Shown here: piece after piece, positions 54,590 to 62,227 of the stretch
How positions within the stretch are numbered: the stretch's first letter is position 1
Layout: every line of letters starts with the position of its first letter
Assembly (NCBI RefSeq): GCF_036924535.1
Contig: NZ_JAZHRT010000001.1
Span: forward strand, 3,658,001 to 3,722,000
Direction of reading: 5' to 3'
Length of the DNA: 64,000 nt
From: Bradyrhizobium sp. AZCC 2262
GTDB lineage: Bacteria; Pseudomonadota; Alphaproteobacteria; Rhizobiales; Xanthobacteraceae
Position numbers and translations under genes: made by a program
Notes under the pieces: model-generated
What the model was told of the DNA's origin: nothing
Databases searched by the model: none
What the model saw: only the letters and a program-made list of their open reading frames with translations

Positions 54590-56512
54590 ATGATCCCTGC
54601 ACACCATTCCGCCCGGCGCCCGTCGGTGCTTCACATCTTCAAGGTCTACTACCCCGATTTGTTCGGCGGGACGCTTTCGGTGATCCGCGACATCTGTGCG
54701 GGCCTGAAGGATATCTTCTCGGCCGGCGTCCTGGTCTGTTCCAGGACCGGCGGCAAAAGCCGGATCGTCATCAACGACGTCGCGGTGGAACGGGTGCGCT
54801 CGTTCGGCGATGTGCTGTCGCTGCCCGCGGCCCCGACCTATCCGTTGCGACTGTGGCGCCGGATCGCCGAGCACGATCTGCTCGCGCTGCATGCGCCCTT
54901 CCCGCTCGCCGACCTCGTGTTCGCGTTCGGACTTGGCCGCAATCGGCCGCTGGTCGTGCACTGGCATGCGGACATCGTCTCGCACGCGGCGTTGCGGCCC
55001 TTCGTGGAGCCCTTGATGCGGCGGACGCTGCAGCGGGCCCAGGCCATCATCGTGTCCGACGCCGTGCTGATCGAAAATACGCCGTTGCTGCGGGAGTTCG
55101 CCGACAAATGCCACACTGTCCCGTTTGGCATCGACGTATCGAAATACAACCTGCCGGCGCTTCGGCTCGACCGCGTCAATGCGCGCGGACGGCTGGTGCT
55201 GGCCTGCGGCCGGCTCGTTCCCTACAAGGGTTTTGACGTGTTGGTTCGCGCCGCCGTCGATCGGTCTTTCGAGGTCTGGATCGTTGGCGAGGGCCGCGAA
55301 CGGCTGCGGCTCGAAGAACTGATAAAGAGCCTCGGCGTTCAGGATCGCGTTCGCCTGCTCGGCTCCGTCCCGGAGAGCGAACGCGTCAAACTGATGTGCA
55401 TCGCCGATGTGTTCGTGATGCCCTCGGTGAGCAATGCGGAAACCTTCGGGCTGGTCCAGCTGGAAGCCATGGCGGCCGGACGGCCGGTCGTCAACACCTC
55501 GCTCGACACCGCCGTTCCGCAAGTCGCCCGCCACGGCATCGAGGCGGTCACCGTGCCGCCGGGCGATTCCGAAAAGCTTGGCGAAGCAATCGACAGCCTG
55601 ATCGCCGACCCGGAACGCCGCCGGCGGATGGGCGAAGCCGCGCGCCAGCGCGCAACGACAGAGTATTCCACCGCAGCTTTCAGCAAGGGAATCGAAACGA
55701 TCTATCGCGAGGCCGCAGCCGCGCCAGCCCCGACGGTGCGCGCCTCACGAGCCGCCGCGATCGGATGGCCGCACACCATCCAGATCGCGGCGGCGCTCGC
55801 CTGGTCGGACATGCGCCACCGCTATGTCCGCTCGCTGCTCGGGCCGTTCTGGATGTCGATCCAGATGGCGATCATGGTGGCGGTTCTGGGTTCTGTGATC
55901 GGCCACTTCTCCAATGCGAGCGCGGTCGCTCGTCTCCCGATGCTCGCCCTCAGCCTGACGGCATGGACCTTCCTCAACAGCGTGGTGCTGGACGCTACCA
56001 CCGCGCTGCAAAATTCGGCGAGCCTGATCAAGGACCGCGCGCTGCCGCCAGTCATTTTCCTGCTGCAATGCGTGTTCCGGCAAGGGCTGTTCGCGCTCCA
56101 CAATGCCTGCGTGCCGCTGATCCTCTGGCTTTTCCTGGTACCGAAGGATTTTGGCGGCGCGGTCGCGGCGCTGCCGGGACTTGCGGTGTTCATTGTCTGC
56201 ACGGTCGGTCTCGGCCTCGTGCTCGGCGCAATGGCGACGCGCTTCCGTGACCTCAAGCCGATCATCGAATCGGGCCTGACGCTGGCCTTCCTGTCGTCGC
56301 CGATCATCTGGTCGCCGGAAATGATCAATCAGGCTTCGACGGTGATGCGCCTCAATCCGCTGACACATTTGTTCGCGATCTGGCGCGAGCCGCTCTCCAC
56401 CGGCCATGTTGCGATGCCAAGCGTCGCCTATGTGCTCGCAGGCCTTATCGTGCTGGCGATCGCGAGCACAGTCGCCGTTGCGCGCCTGCGCAAAGCCGCG
56501 TTCTGGATCTGA
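54590..56512 (+). CDS. fused glycosyltransferase (GT4) - ABC-2 polysaccharide export permease
   Basis: 640 residues in one uninterrupted frame. Residues 13-372 form a GT4-type glycosyltransferase: GGTLSVIRDICAGL (donor loop), HWHADIVSHAALRP, GRLVPYKGFDVLVRA and the E-x7-E motif E284-E292 in NAETFGLVQLEAMAAG. Residues 389-640 form a Wzm/KpsM-like ABC-2 permease: AALAWSDMRHRYVRSLLGPFWMSIQMAIMVAVLGSVIGHFS and later RFRDLKPIIESGLTLAFLSSPIIW. Such a domain fusion would couple the last glycosyl transfer to export. The adjacent ATPase gene starts three bases later. GCTGTCC precedes the ATG; ribosome site weak. Confidence 0.9.
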   Translation: MIPAHHSARRPSVLHIFKVYYPDLFGGTLSVIRDICAGLKDIFSAGVLVCSRTGGKSRIVINDVAVERVRSFGDVLSLPAAPTYPLRLWRRIAEHDLLALHAPFPLADLVFAFGLGRNRPLVVHWHADIVSHAALRPFVEPLMRRTLQRAQAIIVSDAVLIENTPLLREFADKCHTVPFGIDVSKYNLPALRLDRVNARGRLVLACGRLVPYKGFDVLVRAAVDRSFEVWIVGEGRERLRLEELIKSLGVQDRVRLLGSVPESERVKLMCIADVFVMPSVSNAETFGLVQLEAMAAGRPVVNTSLDTAVPQVARHGIEAVTVPPGDSEKLGEAIDSLIADPERRRRMGEAARQRATTEYSTAAFSKGIETIYREAAAAPAPTVRASRAAAIGWPHTIQIAAALAWSDMRHRYVRSLLGPFWMSIQMAIMVAVLGSVIGHFSNASAVARLPMLALSLTAWTFLNSVVLDATTALQNSASLIKDRALPPVIFLLQCVFRQGLFALHNACVPLILWLFLVPKDFGGAVAALPGLAVFIVCTVGLGLVLGAMATRFRDLKPIIESGLTLAFLSSPIIWSPEMINQASTVMRLNPLTHLFAIWREPLSTGHVAMPSVAYVLAGLIVLAIASTVAVARLRKAAFWI

Positions 56513-56515
56513 CGC

Positions 56516-57256
56516 ATGGCCAGCATCACTCTCCGCGATATCTGTCTGGATTATCCGCTTTACGGCGCCTACGACTTCTCGCTCAAGCGCCGCCTGCTCG
56601 GACGGCTGGCCGGCGCCGCAGCCCCGATACAAACGATCCGCGCGATCGACAATATTTCGATCGAGGCTTCCGCCGGCGCGCGCATCGGTCTCGCCGGCCC
56701 CAACGGCTCCGGCAAATCGACATTGCTGCGGCTGATCGCCGGCGTCTATCCGGCGACCAGCGGCCATGTCGAGATCACCGGCAATATCATGCCACTGCTC
56801 GGCCTGAACGCCGGCGTCAATATGGACTTCGTCGCGGCCGACAATATCAGCCTGTTGCTGCGGATCAGCGGCCGAAAACCGACACCCGCGCTCATCGACG
56901 AGATCTGGGCGTTCACCGAGCTCGAAGAGCGCATGCAGCGGCTGCCGCTGCGCATGTTTTCCTCGGGCATGCTGATGCGCGTGCTGTTTGCGACCGCCAC
57001 CGCCTTTCCGGCGGACATCCTCCTGCTCGACGAGTGGCTCAGCGTGGTCGACGAGAATTTCTCGGCGAAAGCCGAGCAGCGGCTGCTCAAGCTGGTCTCG
57101 CAGGCCGCGATCGTCATCATCGCATCCCATGACCACGAACTGTTGCGCCGTACCTGCACCAGCATCGTCAATCTCGACCGTGGCCGCATCGTCAACACGG
57201 TCTGTCCCGACACCCGGCCCCCCTACCCTTTTGAACTGCGAGAGAAGCGAGCATGA
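56516..57256 (+). CDS. polysaccharide ABC exporter ATPase (Wzt/KpsT-like)
   Basis: 246 residues. Walker A GPNGSGKST at 61-69, signature FSSGM in RMFSSGMLMRV, Walker B D167-ILLLDEW, and HDHELL switch. The LDYPLYGAYDFSLKRR N-terminal pattern and DEWLSVVDENF after Walker B are typical of Wzt/KpsT/TagH exporters. It lacks the C-terminal carbohydrate-binding domain of O-antigen Wzt, so chain-length or terminal-sugar recognition must lie elsewhere, possibly in the fused glycosyltransferase. Starts three bases after the fusion gene and overlaps the next by four. Confidence 0.92.
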   Translation: MASITLRDICLDYPLYGAYDFSLKRRLLGRLAGAAAPIQTIRAIDNISIEASAGARIGLAGPNGSGKSTLLRLIAGVYPATSGHVEITGNIMPLLGLNAGVNMDFVAADNISLLLRISGRKPTPALIDEIWAFTELEERMQRLPLRMFSSGMLMRVLFATATAFPADILLLDEWLSVVDENFSAKAEQRLLKLVSQAAIVIIASHDHELLRRTCTSIVNLDRGRIVNTVCPDTRPPYPFELREKRA

Positions 57257-58683
57257 AGAAGATACTGGTCGTCAGCGAATCTCTCGGCGAGCCCAACCAC
57301 AAGCGCGGCATCTTTCATTTCACGCGCGAATTGATCCGCTCGCTCGCCGGCGAAGGACACGAACTGACGCTCGTTGTCGAAACCACGCGCCGCTATCGCA
57401 AGCTGCGCAGGCGGCAGCGGCTGTCGCGGCTGCTGCCGGCGGATTCGCGCCTGATCGAGCTGCTCGCGCTCTACAGATTCCTCGACGAAACCGACATGAA
57501 CGAAACCATGACGCGTAGCGCCTTGCGCAGCACGATCGACTGGTTCAAGCATCGTATCAGCATGTGCACCTCGTGGGAGTTCGGGCTGTGCTTCCTTCGC
57601 GCCATCGGCGTCTTGCCGCCGAGCGTCAAGCTGATCGAGAACAAGTCCGGCGGCTTCGAATATATCCCGACCGACCTTCGCCATCTCCAGCTGTTCCGGC
57701 ATTTCATGCTCGAGCCCGGATTCTACAGCTATCAGGACACTTCCGCGCTGATCCGGCTGCCGCCGCCGCAGATCGATGCGCGCGACTACGACATCATCCT
57801 GATCGATACGCCGACGCGGGTGGCGATCAAGCGGAGAGCCAACGCCAAGGTCGTCTGCGTGGTTCATGATCTGTTGCCGCTGACCGACCTCCGGCTCAGC
57901 GACGTCGCGACACGGCTGTTCCTGTCCCGCCTGTTCACCAGCCTGCACCAGGCCGACGAGCTGGCCTTCGTCTCCAACTACAGCCGGAACCGCTTCAGGG
58001 AGCTGCTGCCGCAATTTGCCCACCTGCCGGCGCGGGTGGTCTATCCGCGCACGCGCTTCGATGCCGCCGACGTGGCGCGGCTTCCGGCCACCGCCGCTCA
58101 GCCCGTTCAACCGAGCTTTGTCGTCATCGTGTCGGCGGAGCCGCGCAAGAACGTCAACGCCGTGATCCGCGCCTTCAGGAAGATGCCGCAGGCCGACCTC
58201 GTCGTGATCGGCTACGCCGGCGGCGCAAGCCGGATGCGCAGCCTGCCGCCGAACATCCGCATTGCCGGTTATGTCGACGAGCACGAGAAGGCGACGCTGA
58301 TCGCCGAGGCGCACGGCCTGATCATGCCGAGTTTTGCCGAAGGTTTTGGCGTGCCGATCATCGAGGCGCTGGCCGCCAACACGCCGGTGCTGTGTTCTGA
58401 CATCCCGGTGTTTCGCGAAGTCGCCGGAGAGCTCGCCGACTACTTTGATCCGTTCTCGACCGAATCGATCTGCGCCTCCGTCACGCGGGTGCTGGCAGGG
58501 CAGGACGAATGGCGCGGCAAGATCCGCGCGCGGCGCGAGGAGCTTGCCGAGCGCTTCGGCCATCACACCCAGGCCCGCGACTTCCTCACCCTCCAGCCTG
58601 CCGGCGAAAGCCAGGCATCGGTCCCCCGCACCGCCGCCGCGAGCGCGCCGCTGCTGGACGGCCTCGCCGCGCACGGCACCTAG
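57253..58683 (+). CDS. glycosyltransferase (GT4 family)
   Basis: 476 residues, GT-B fold. The C-terminal half has VVIVSAEPRKNVNAVIRAFRKMPQADLVVIGYAGG, PSFAEGFGVPIIEALAANTPVLCSDIPVFREVAG with E363-x7-E371, the donor-binding pattern of family 4. The N-terminal KKILVVSESLGEPNHKRGIFHFTRELIRSLAGEGHELTLVVE shows the acceptor domain. The tail after 450 is alanine/proline-rich. Starts in a four-base overlap with the ATPase gene. Sugar specificity unknown. Confidence 0.93.
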   Translation: MKKILVVSESLGEPNHKRGIFHFTRELIRSLAGEGHELTLVVETTRRYRKLRRRQRLSRLLPADSRLIELLALYRFLDETDMNETMTRSALRSTIDWFKHRISMCTSWEFGLCFLRAIGVLPPSVKLIENKSGGFEYIPTDLRHLQLFRHFMLEPGFYSYQDTSALIRLPPPQIDARDYDIILIDTPTRVAIKRRANAKVVCVVHDLLPLTDLRLSDVATRLFLSRLFTSLHQADELAFVSNYSRNRFRELLPQFAHLPARVVYPRTRFDAADVARLPATAAQPVQPSFVVIVSAEPRKNVNAVIRAFRKMPQADLVVIGYAGGASRMRSLPPNIRIAGYVDEHEKATLIAEAHGLIMPSFAEGFGVPIIEALAANTPVLCSDIPVFREVAGELADYFDPFSTESICASVTRVLAGQDEWRGKIRARREELAERFGHHTQARDFLTLQPAGESQASVPRTAAASAPLLDGLAAHGT

Positions 58684-58703
58684 GCGTTTCGGGACAACAG
58701 CAC

Positions 58704-60023
58704 ATGATGGTCGAATCCGGCGCCATGCACACGCCCACGAGACTAGCGCATTGGTTTGATCGGCCTGACACATGGCGCCGCTCGGCGATCTGGCTGCTGG
58801 CCGTTGACGTCCTGGCCGTGATGACCGCGGCCTCGCTGCCATGGTCGACCTCGGCGACCTCCGTCCTGGTCGCGCTCTGGGTGATCGTCGTCGCTCCCAG
58901 CATCGATTGGGAGGCGTTTGTGCGCGATCTGGCCCATCCGGCCTGCGCCTTGCCGGTCCTGTTCGTGGCGCTCGTCATCCTTGGCACCGTATGGGCGGAC
59001 GGCCCCTGGGCGGTGCGTTTGCACGGGATCAAGCCAGTAGCGAAGCTGCTGCTGATCCCGGTCCTTCTCTACCACTTCCAGCGAACCCAACGCGGCTTCT
59101 GGGTTTTGACCGCCTTCCTCGCTTCGTGCACGCTGTTGATGATCCTGTCCTGGATCGTGCTGTTCGTCCCCGGCTTAAAGCCCGCGCACACCCTCTCCGC
59201 CGGCGTTCCGGTCAAGAACTATATCGACCAGAACCAGGAATTCGCGCTCTGCGCCTTCGCGCTGGCGCTGCCGGCGCTGATCGCGCGGCGTCGGGGGAAA
59301 TGGAAGCTGGCCACAGGCTATCTTGCACTGGAGCTGGCCTTCATCGCCAACATGCTGTTCGTGGCGCTTGCGCGGACCGCGCTGATCTACATGGCGGTGC
59401 TGCTGGTAGTGTTCGCCTGGCGTCATCTCGGCCGGCGCGCCATGCTCGCGCTGCTCGCGGGCGCGATCGTCGCCACTTCGCTGATCTGGACGAGCTCGCC
59501 CTATCTGCGACAGCGCATCGGCGACATCGGTGTCGAATATCAGGCGCACGACATCACCGGGATCGCGTCGACGGCGCAGCGCCTGACCTACTGGCGCAAG
59601 TCGATCAAGTTCCTTGCCGAGGCCCCGCTGCTCGGCCACGGCAGCGGCTCGGTCAAGGCACAATTCGAGCGCGATGCGGTCGGGCAGACCGGGCTGGAGG
59701 CCGAAATCGTCGGCAACCCGCACAACCAGACGCTCGCCGTCGCGGTGCAGTGGGGGCTGCTCGGCGTCATGCTGCTCTACGCGATGTGGCTCAACCATCT
59801 CCTGCTGTTCACCGGACGAACGCTCGCGGCGTGGATCGGGCTTGTCGTCGTCATTCAAAACGTCGTCAGCTCACTCCTGAATTCGCATCTGTTCGATTTC
59901 CACGAAGGCTGGCTGTACGTGCTTGGCGTGGGCGTTGCCGGCGGCATGTCGCTGCGCGCGGCCCAACGCCGTCGGGCGCCGGCGATGCCGCTTCATACGG
60001 GCGTGAGACCGAACTCAGGCTAG
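58704..60023 (+). CDS. O-antigen ligase/polymerase family protein (WaaL/Wzy-like), cassette copy
   Basis: 439 residues with about ten helices, in frame from ATG 58704. It shares many long similar stretches with the protein at 24961-26280: both have AASLPWST in helix 2, GVPVKNYIDQNQEFALC/GVPVRNYIDQSHEFALC, RLTYWRKSIKFLAEAPLLGHGSGS/RLAYWRVSIRSISEAPVFGHGTGS, NPHNQTLAVAVQWG, and C-terminal VLGVGVAGGM. In the cassette it would join the exported glycan to a periplasmic acceptor. Start chosen by the first helix; the ribosome site is weak. It follows the glycosyltransferase by 20 bases. Confidence 0.9.
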   Translation: MMVESGAMHTPTRLAHWFDRPDTWRRSAIWLLAVDVLAVMTAASLPWSTSATSVLVALWVIVVAPSIDWEAFVRDLAHPACALPVLFVALVILGTVWADGPWAVRLHGIKPVAKLLLIPVLLYHFQRTQRGFWVLTAFLASCTLLMILSWIVLFVPGLKPAHTLSAGVPVKNYIDQNQEFALCAFALALPALIARRRGKWKLATGYLALELAFIANMLFVALARTALIYMAVLLVVFAWRHLGRRAMLALLAGAIVATSLIWTSSPYLRQRIGDIGVEYQAHDITGIASTAQRLTYWRKSIKFLAEAPLLGHGSGSVKAQFERDAVGQTGLEAEIVGNPHNQTLAVAVQWGLLGVMLLYAMWLNHLLLFTGRTLAAWIGLVVVIQNVVSSLLNSHLFDFHEGWLYVLGVGVAGGMSLRAAQRRRAPAMPLHTGVRPNSG

Positions 60024-60236
60024 CATCGTACGGTCAGAACTGGCGGACTCGCGCGTGGAATATTTTCCCTATTCTACAGTCACCTAAGCCGGAACCGGCG
60101 CGCGGCGCCCGCGTCAGAAAATTTTTTTTGGGCCCATGTCGGCTCGCAGGGAGGCCAGGCGTCCTTATGGCAGAGACTGAGCGAACCCAACCAAATCCTG
60201 CGATATACTCCGCTCAGTAATGGAGAAAATAGCGTC

Positions 60237-60686
60237 ATGTCCCAAGGCAATACCGTTCGTTTGCATCGTGTCCTCGCCACCAAGCCGGAGAAAGTCTTTC
60301 GCGCCTTCCTCGATGCGGAAGCCATGGCCAAGTGGCTGCCGCCCTACGGCTTCATCTGCAAGGTCCATCATCTGGAGGCGAAGGTCGGCGGCACGTTCAG
60401 GATGTCGTTCACGAATTTCACCACGAACTCGGGCCATTCGTTCGGCGGAGAATATCTGGAAATCGTGCCCAACGAGCGTATCCGATATACCGATCGTTTC
60501 GACGATCCCAATTTGCCCGGCCTTATTGAGGTCACTGTGACCCTGAAAGCGGTCTCGGTCGGAACCGAGATCAACATCGAACAGACAAACCTGCCGACGG
60601 TGATTCCGGTCGAAGCCTGCTATCTCGGCTGGCAACAGTCGCTCGCCCAGCTCGCACTGCTCGTGGAGCCGGATATTCCGGGATAG
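60237..60686 (+). CDS. SRPBCC/AHSA1 family protein
   Basis: 149 residues with the AHSA1/START-like fold: VRLHRVLATKPEKVFRAFLDAEAMAKWLPPYGF, then VGGTFRMSFTNFTT and FGGEYLEIVPNERIRYTDRFDDPNL, and the terminal helix CYLGWQQSLAQLALLVEPDIPG. Such proteins bind hydrophobic ligands or act with ArsR-type regulators; none is adjacent. Cytoplasmic. It is flanked by repeats and appears to be transcribed alone. The closing hairpin follows. Confidence 0.88.
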   Translation: MSQGNTVRLHRVLATKPEKVFRAFLDAEAMAKWLPPYGFICKVHHLEAKVGGTFRMSFTNFTTNSGHSFGGEYLEIVPNERIRYTDRFDDPNLPGLIEVTVTLKAVSVGTEINIEQTNLPTVIPVEACYLGWQQSLAQLALLVEPDIPG

Positions 60687-60694
60687 TGAGGGTC

Positions 60695-60729
60695 GAGGAT
60701 AAGGCACCACGCTGTGGTGTCTTATCCTC
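60695..60729. terminator. long hairpin after the SRPBCC gene
   Basis: Stem GAGGATAAGGCACCAC / GTGGTGTCTTATCCTC (16 pairs with one G-T wobble) around GCT, eight bases after the stop at 60686. No T-tract follows directly, so termination may need help; strong structure. Confidence 0.6.
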
Positions 60730-60731
60730 CA

Positions 60732-60794
60732 GAGCGCTTTGAAGCGAAGTGGACACCGGTTCGCGTTAAGAAAACGCGTCAAAAGAAAGATTCG
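60732..60794. repeat. dispersed intergenic repeat (AGAGCGCTTTGAAGCGAAG family)
   Basis: AGAGCGCTTTGAAGCGAAGT, GACACCGGTTCGCGTTAAG and AAAACGCGTCAAAAG are landmarks of a repeat that I recognise from Bradyrhizobium-type genomes. It sits between the SRPBCC gene end and the LivK-like gene end (convergent). Function unknown. Confidence 0.65.
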
Positions 60795-60819
60795 AGAGTC
60801 CGGTTCTGATCCGGACTCT
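60795..60819 (-). terminator. terminator hairpin of the LivK-like gene
   Basis: AGAGTCCGG / CCGGACTCT with a seven-base loop, overlapping the stop codon of the minus-strand gene (stop at 60818-60820). On the minus strand a loose T-rich run (TCTTTCTTTT) follows within ten bases. Confidence 0.65.
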
Positions 60820-62041
60820 AGTGCCCCACCTCGCCGGTGATGACGTCGCCGAACAGTTCCCACGCCTCGCCGTTGAATTTCATCAACTGCATCTGCTCGA
60901 TCGGAAAATAGTCGTCCGGCCCGGTGTTGACCATGATGCCGGGCAGCATCAGGTCGGAGTGGAAATTCTTCAAATTGGCGGCCTGCTTCATGACATTCTC
61001 TCGGGTGAGATTGTCGCCGCACTGCTTGAGAACCTGCAGCATCGCCTCTGACTGCACGTAGCCATAGAGGTTGTTGGCGTTGGTCTTGTCGCCGTCGGGA
61101 TAATATTTGTCCATGAACGCCCGCCACTTCACGACCGCCGGATCCTTGTCCCAGGTCGGATCGGTCGGGTCCTTCAGATAGGACGTCGAAATAATGTCCT
61201 TGGCATATTGAAGACCGGCCGGCTTGAGCACCGAGGCCACCGACGTTGCGGTGTTGGCCAGGAAGAACTTCGGCTTCCAGTTCAATTCGCCCACCTTGCG
61301 GATCGCCTGCGCAGATCCCTTGGGCGCGGCCCAGGAGAAGAAGATGTCAGCGCCGGAATCGTGCAGCGCCACGATCTGCGAATCGATGCTGGGATCGCTG
61401 ACTTCGTAAGACTTGTCGGCGATGATCATGCCGAGCTTGTCGCCGAGGCCGTCCTTCAAGCCCTTGAACTGGTCCTTGCCGGCGTCATCGTTCTGCCAGA
61501 ACACCGCGATCTTGCTGTTGGGAAACTTGTCCCTGATGTATTTGGCGTAGATACGTCCCTCGCTCTGGTAGTTGGGCTGAAAACCCATCGTCCAGGGGAA
61601 GTTCTTGGGATCGCCGAACTTGGTTCCACCGGAGGCGACAAAAAGCTGCGGCACCTTCTTTGCGTTCATGTATTTCATGATCGCCGAATTGGACGGCGTA
61701 CCGAGCGGCTGGAAGATCAACAGGACCTCATCGCTCTCCACCAGCTTGCGTGCCTGCTCGATCGCCTTCGGCGGACTGTAGGCATCGTCGTAGGTGATGA
61801 AATTGATCTTGCGGCCATTAATGCCGCCCTCGGCATTGATCATCTTGAAAAAGGCTTCTTCGGTCTTGCCGATCACGCCATAAGACGAGGCCGGGCCGCT
61901 ATACGGCATGATATTGCCGATCTTGATTTCGGTATCGCTGGCGCCGGGATCGTATTTCTTCTGCGCGTGGGCCGTGGTGGCGACCGTTGCGGCGACGGCG
62001 AACGCCGTCAGGGCAACAAGGTTCTGCATACGAACCGGCAT
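60818..62041 (-). CDS. LivK-type ABC transporter substrate-binding protein (orphan)
   Basis: 407 residues: signal peptide ending AHAQKK, then YDPGASDTEIKIGNIMPYSGPASSYGVIGKTEEAFFKMINAEGGINGRKINFITYDDAYSPPKAIEQARKLVESDEVLLIFQPLGTPSN, the type-I periplasmic fold of the branched-chain amino acid/amide family. The pattern is LivK-like, but in Bradyrhizobium relatives bind many aromatic or amide ligands. No permease or ATPase genes are near, so it is an orphan that must use a complex encoded elsewhere. Start ATG 62041; upstream ATG-less. Confidence 0.92.
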   Translation of the reverse strand: MPVRMQNLVALTAFAVAATVATTAHAQKKYDPGASDTEIKIGNIMPYSGPASSYGVIGKTEEAFFKMINAEGGINGRKINFITYDDAYSPPKAIEQARKLVESDEVLLIFQPLGTPSNSAIMKYMNAKKVPQLFVASGGTKFGDPKNFPWTMGFQPNYQSEGRIYAKYIRDKFPNSKIAVFWQNDDAGKDQFKGLKDGLGDKLGMIIADKSYEVSDPSIDSQIVALHDSGADIFFSWAAPKGSAQAIRKVGELNWKPKFFLANTATSVASVLKPAGLQYAKDIISTSYLKDPTDPTWDKDPAVVKWRAFMDKYYPDGDKTNANNLYGYVQSEAMLQVLKQCGDNLTRENVMKQAANLKNFHSDLMLPGIMVNTGPDDYFPIEQMQLMKFNGEAWELFGDVITGEVGH

Positions 62042-62227
62042 CGTTTTCTCCCCGTTTTTTCAGTCTTGTTGCTGCCAAGTCTCGCAAGTCGCATCAACAC
62101 TTGCAAGCATGTGCTTATTCCGTATGACGAAACGGCATTGTTGCCCGGCGCCAATTGTGATTGATGCAGGTTCGCGTCATTACCGTGCGTGCAAGGTCGT
62201 GCGTTCAAGGCCCAAAGGTTAGACAGG

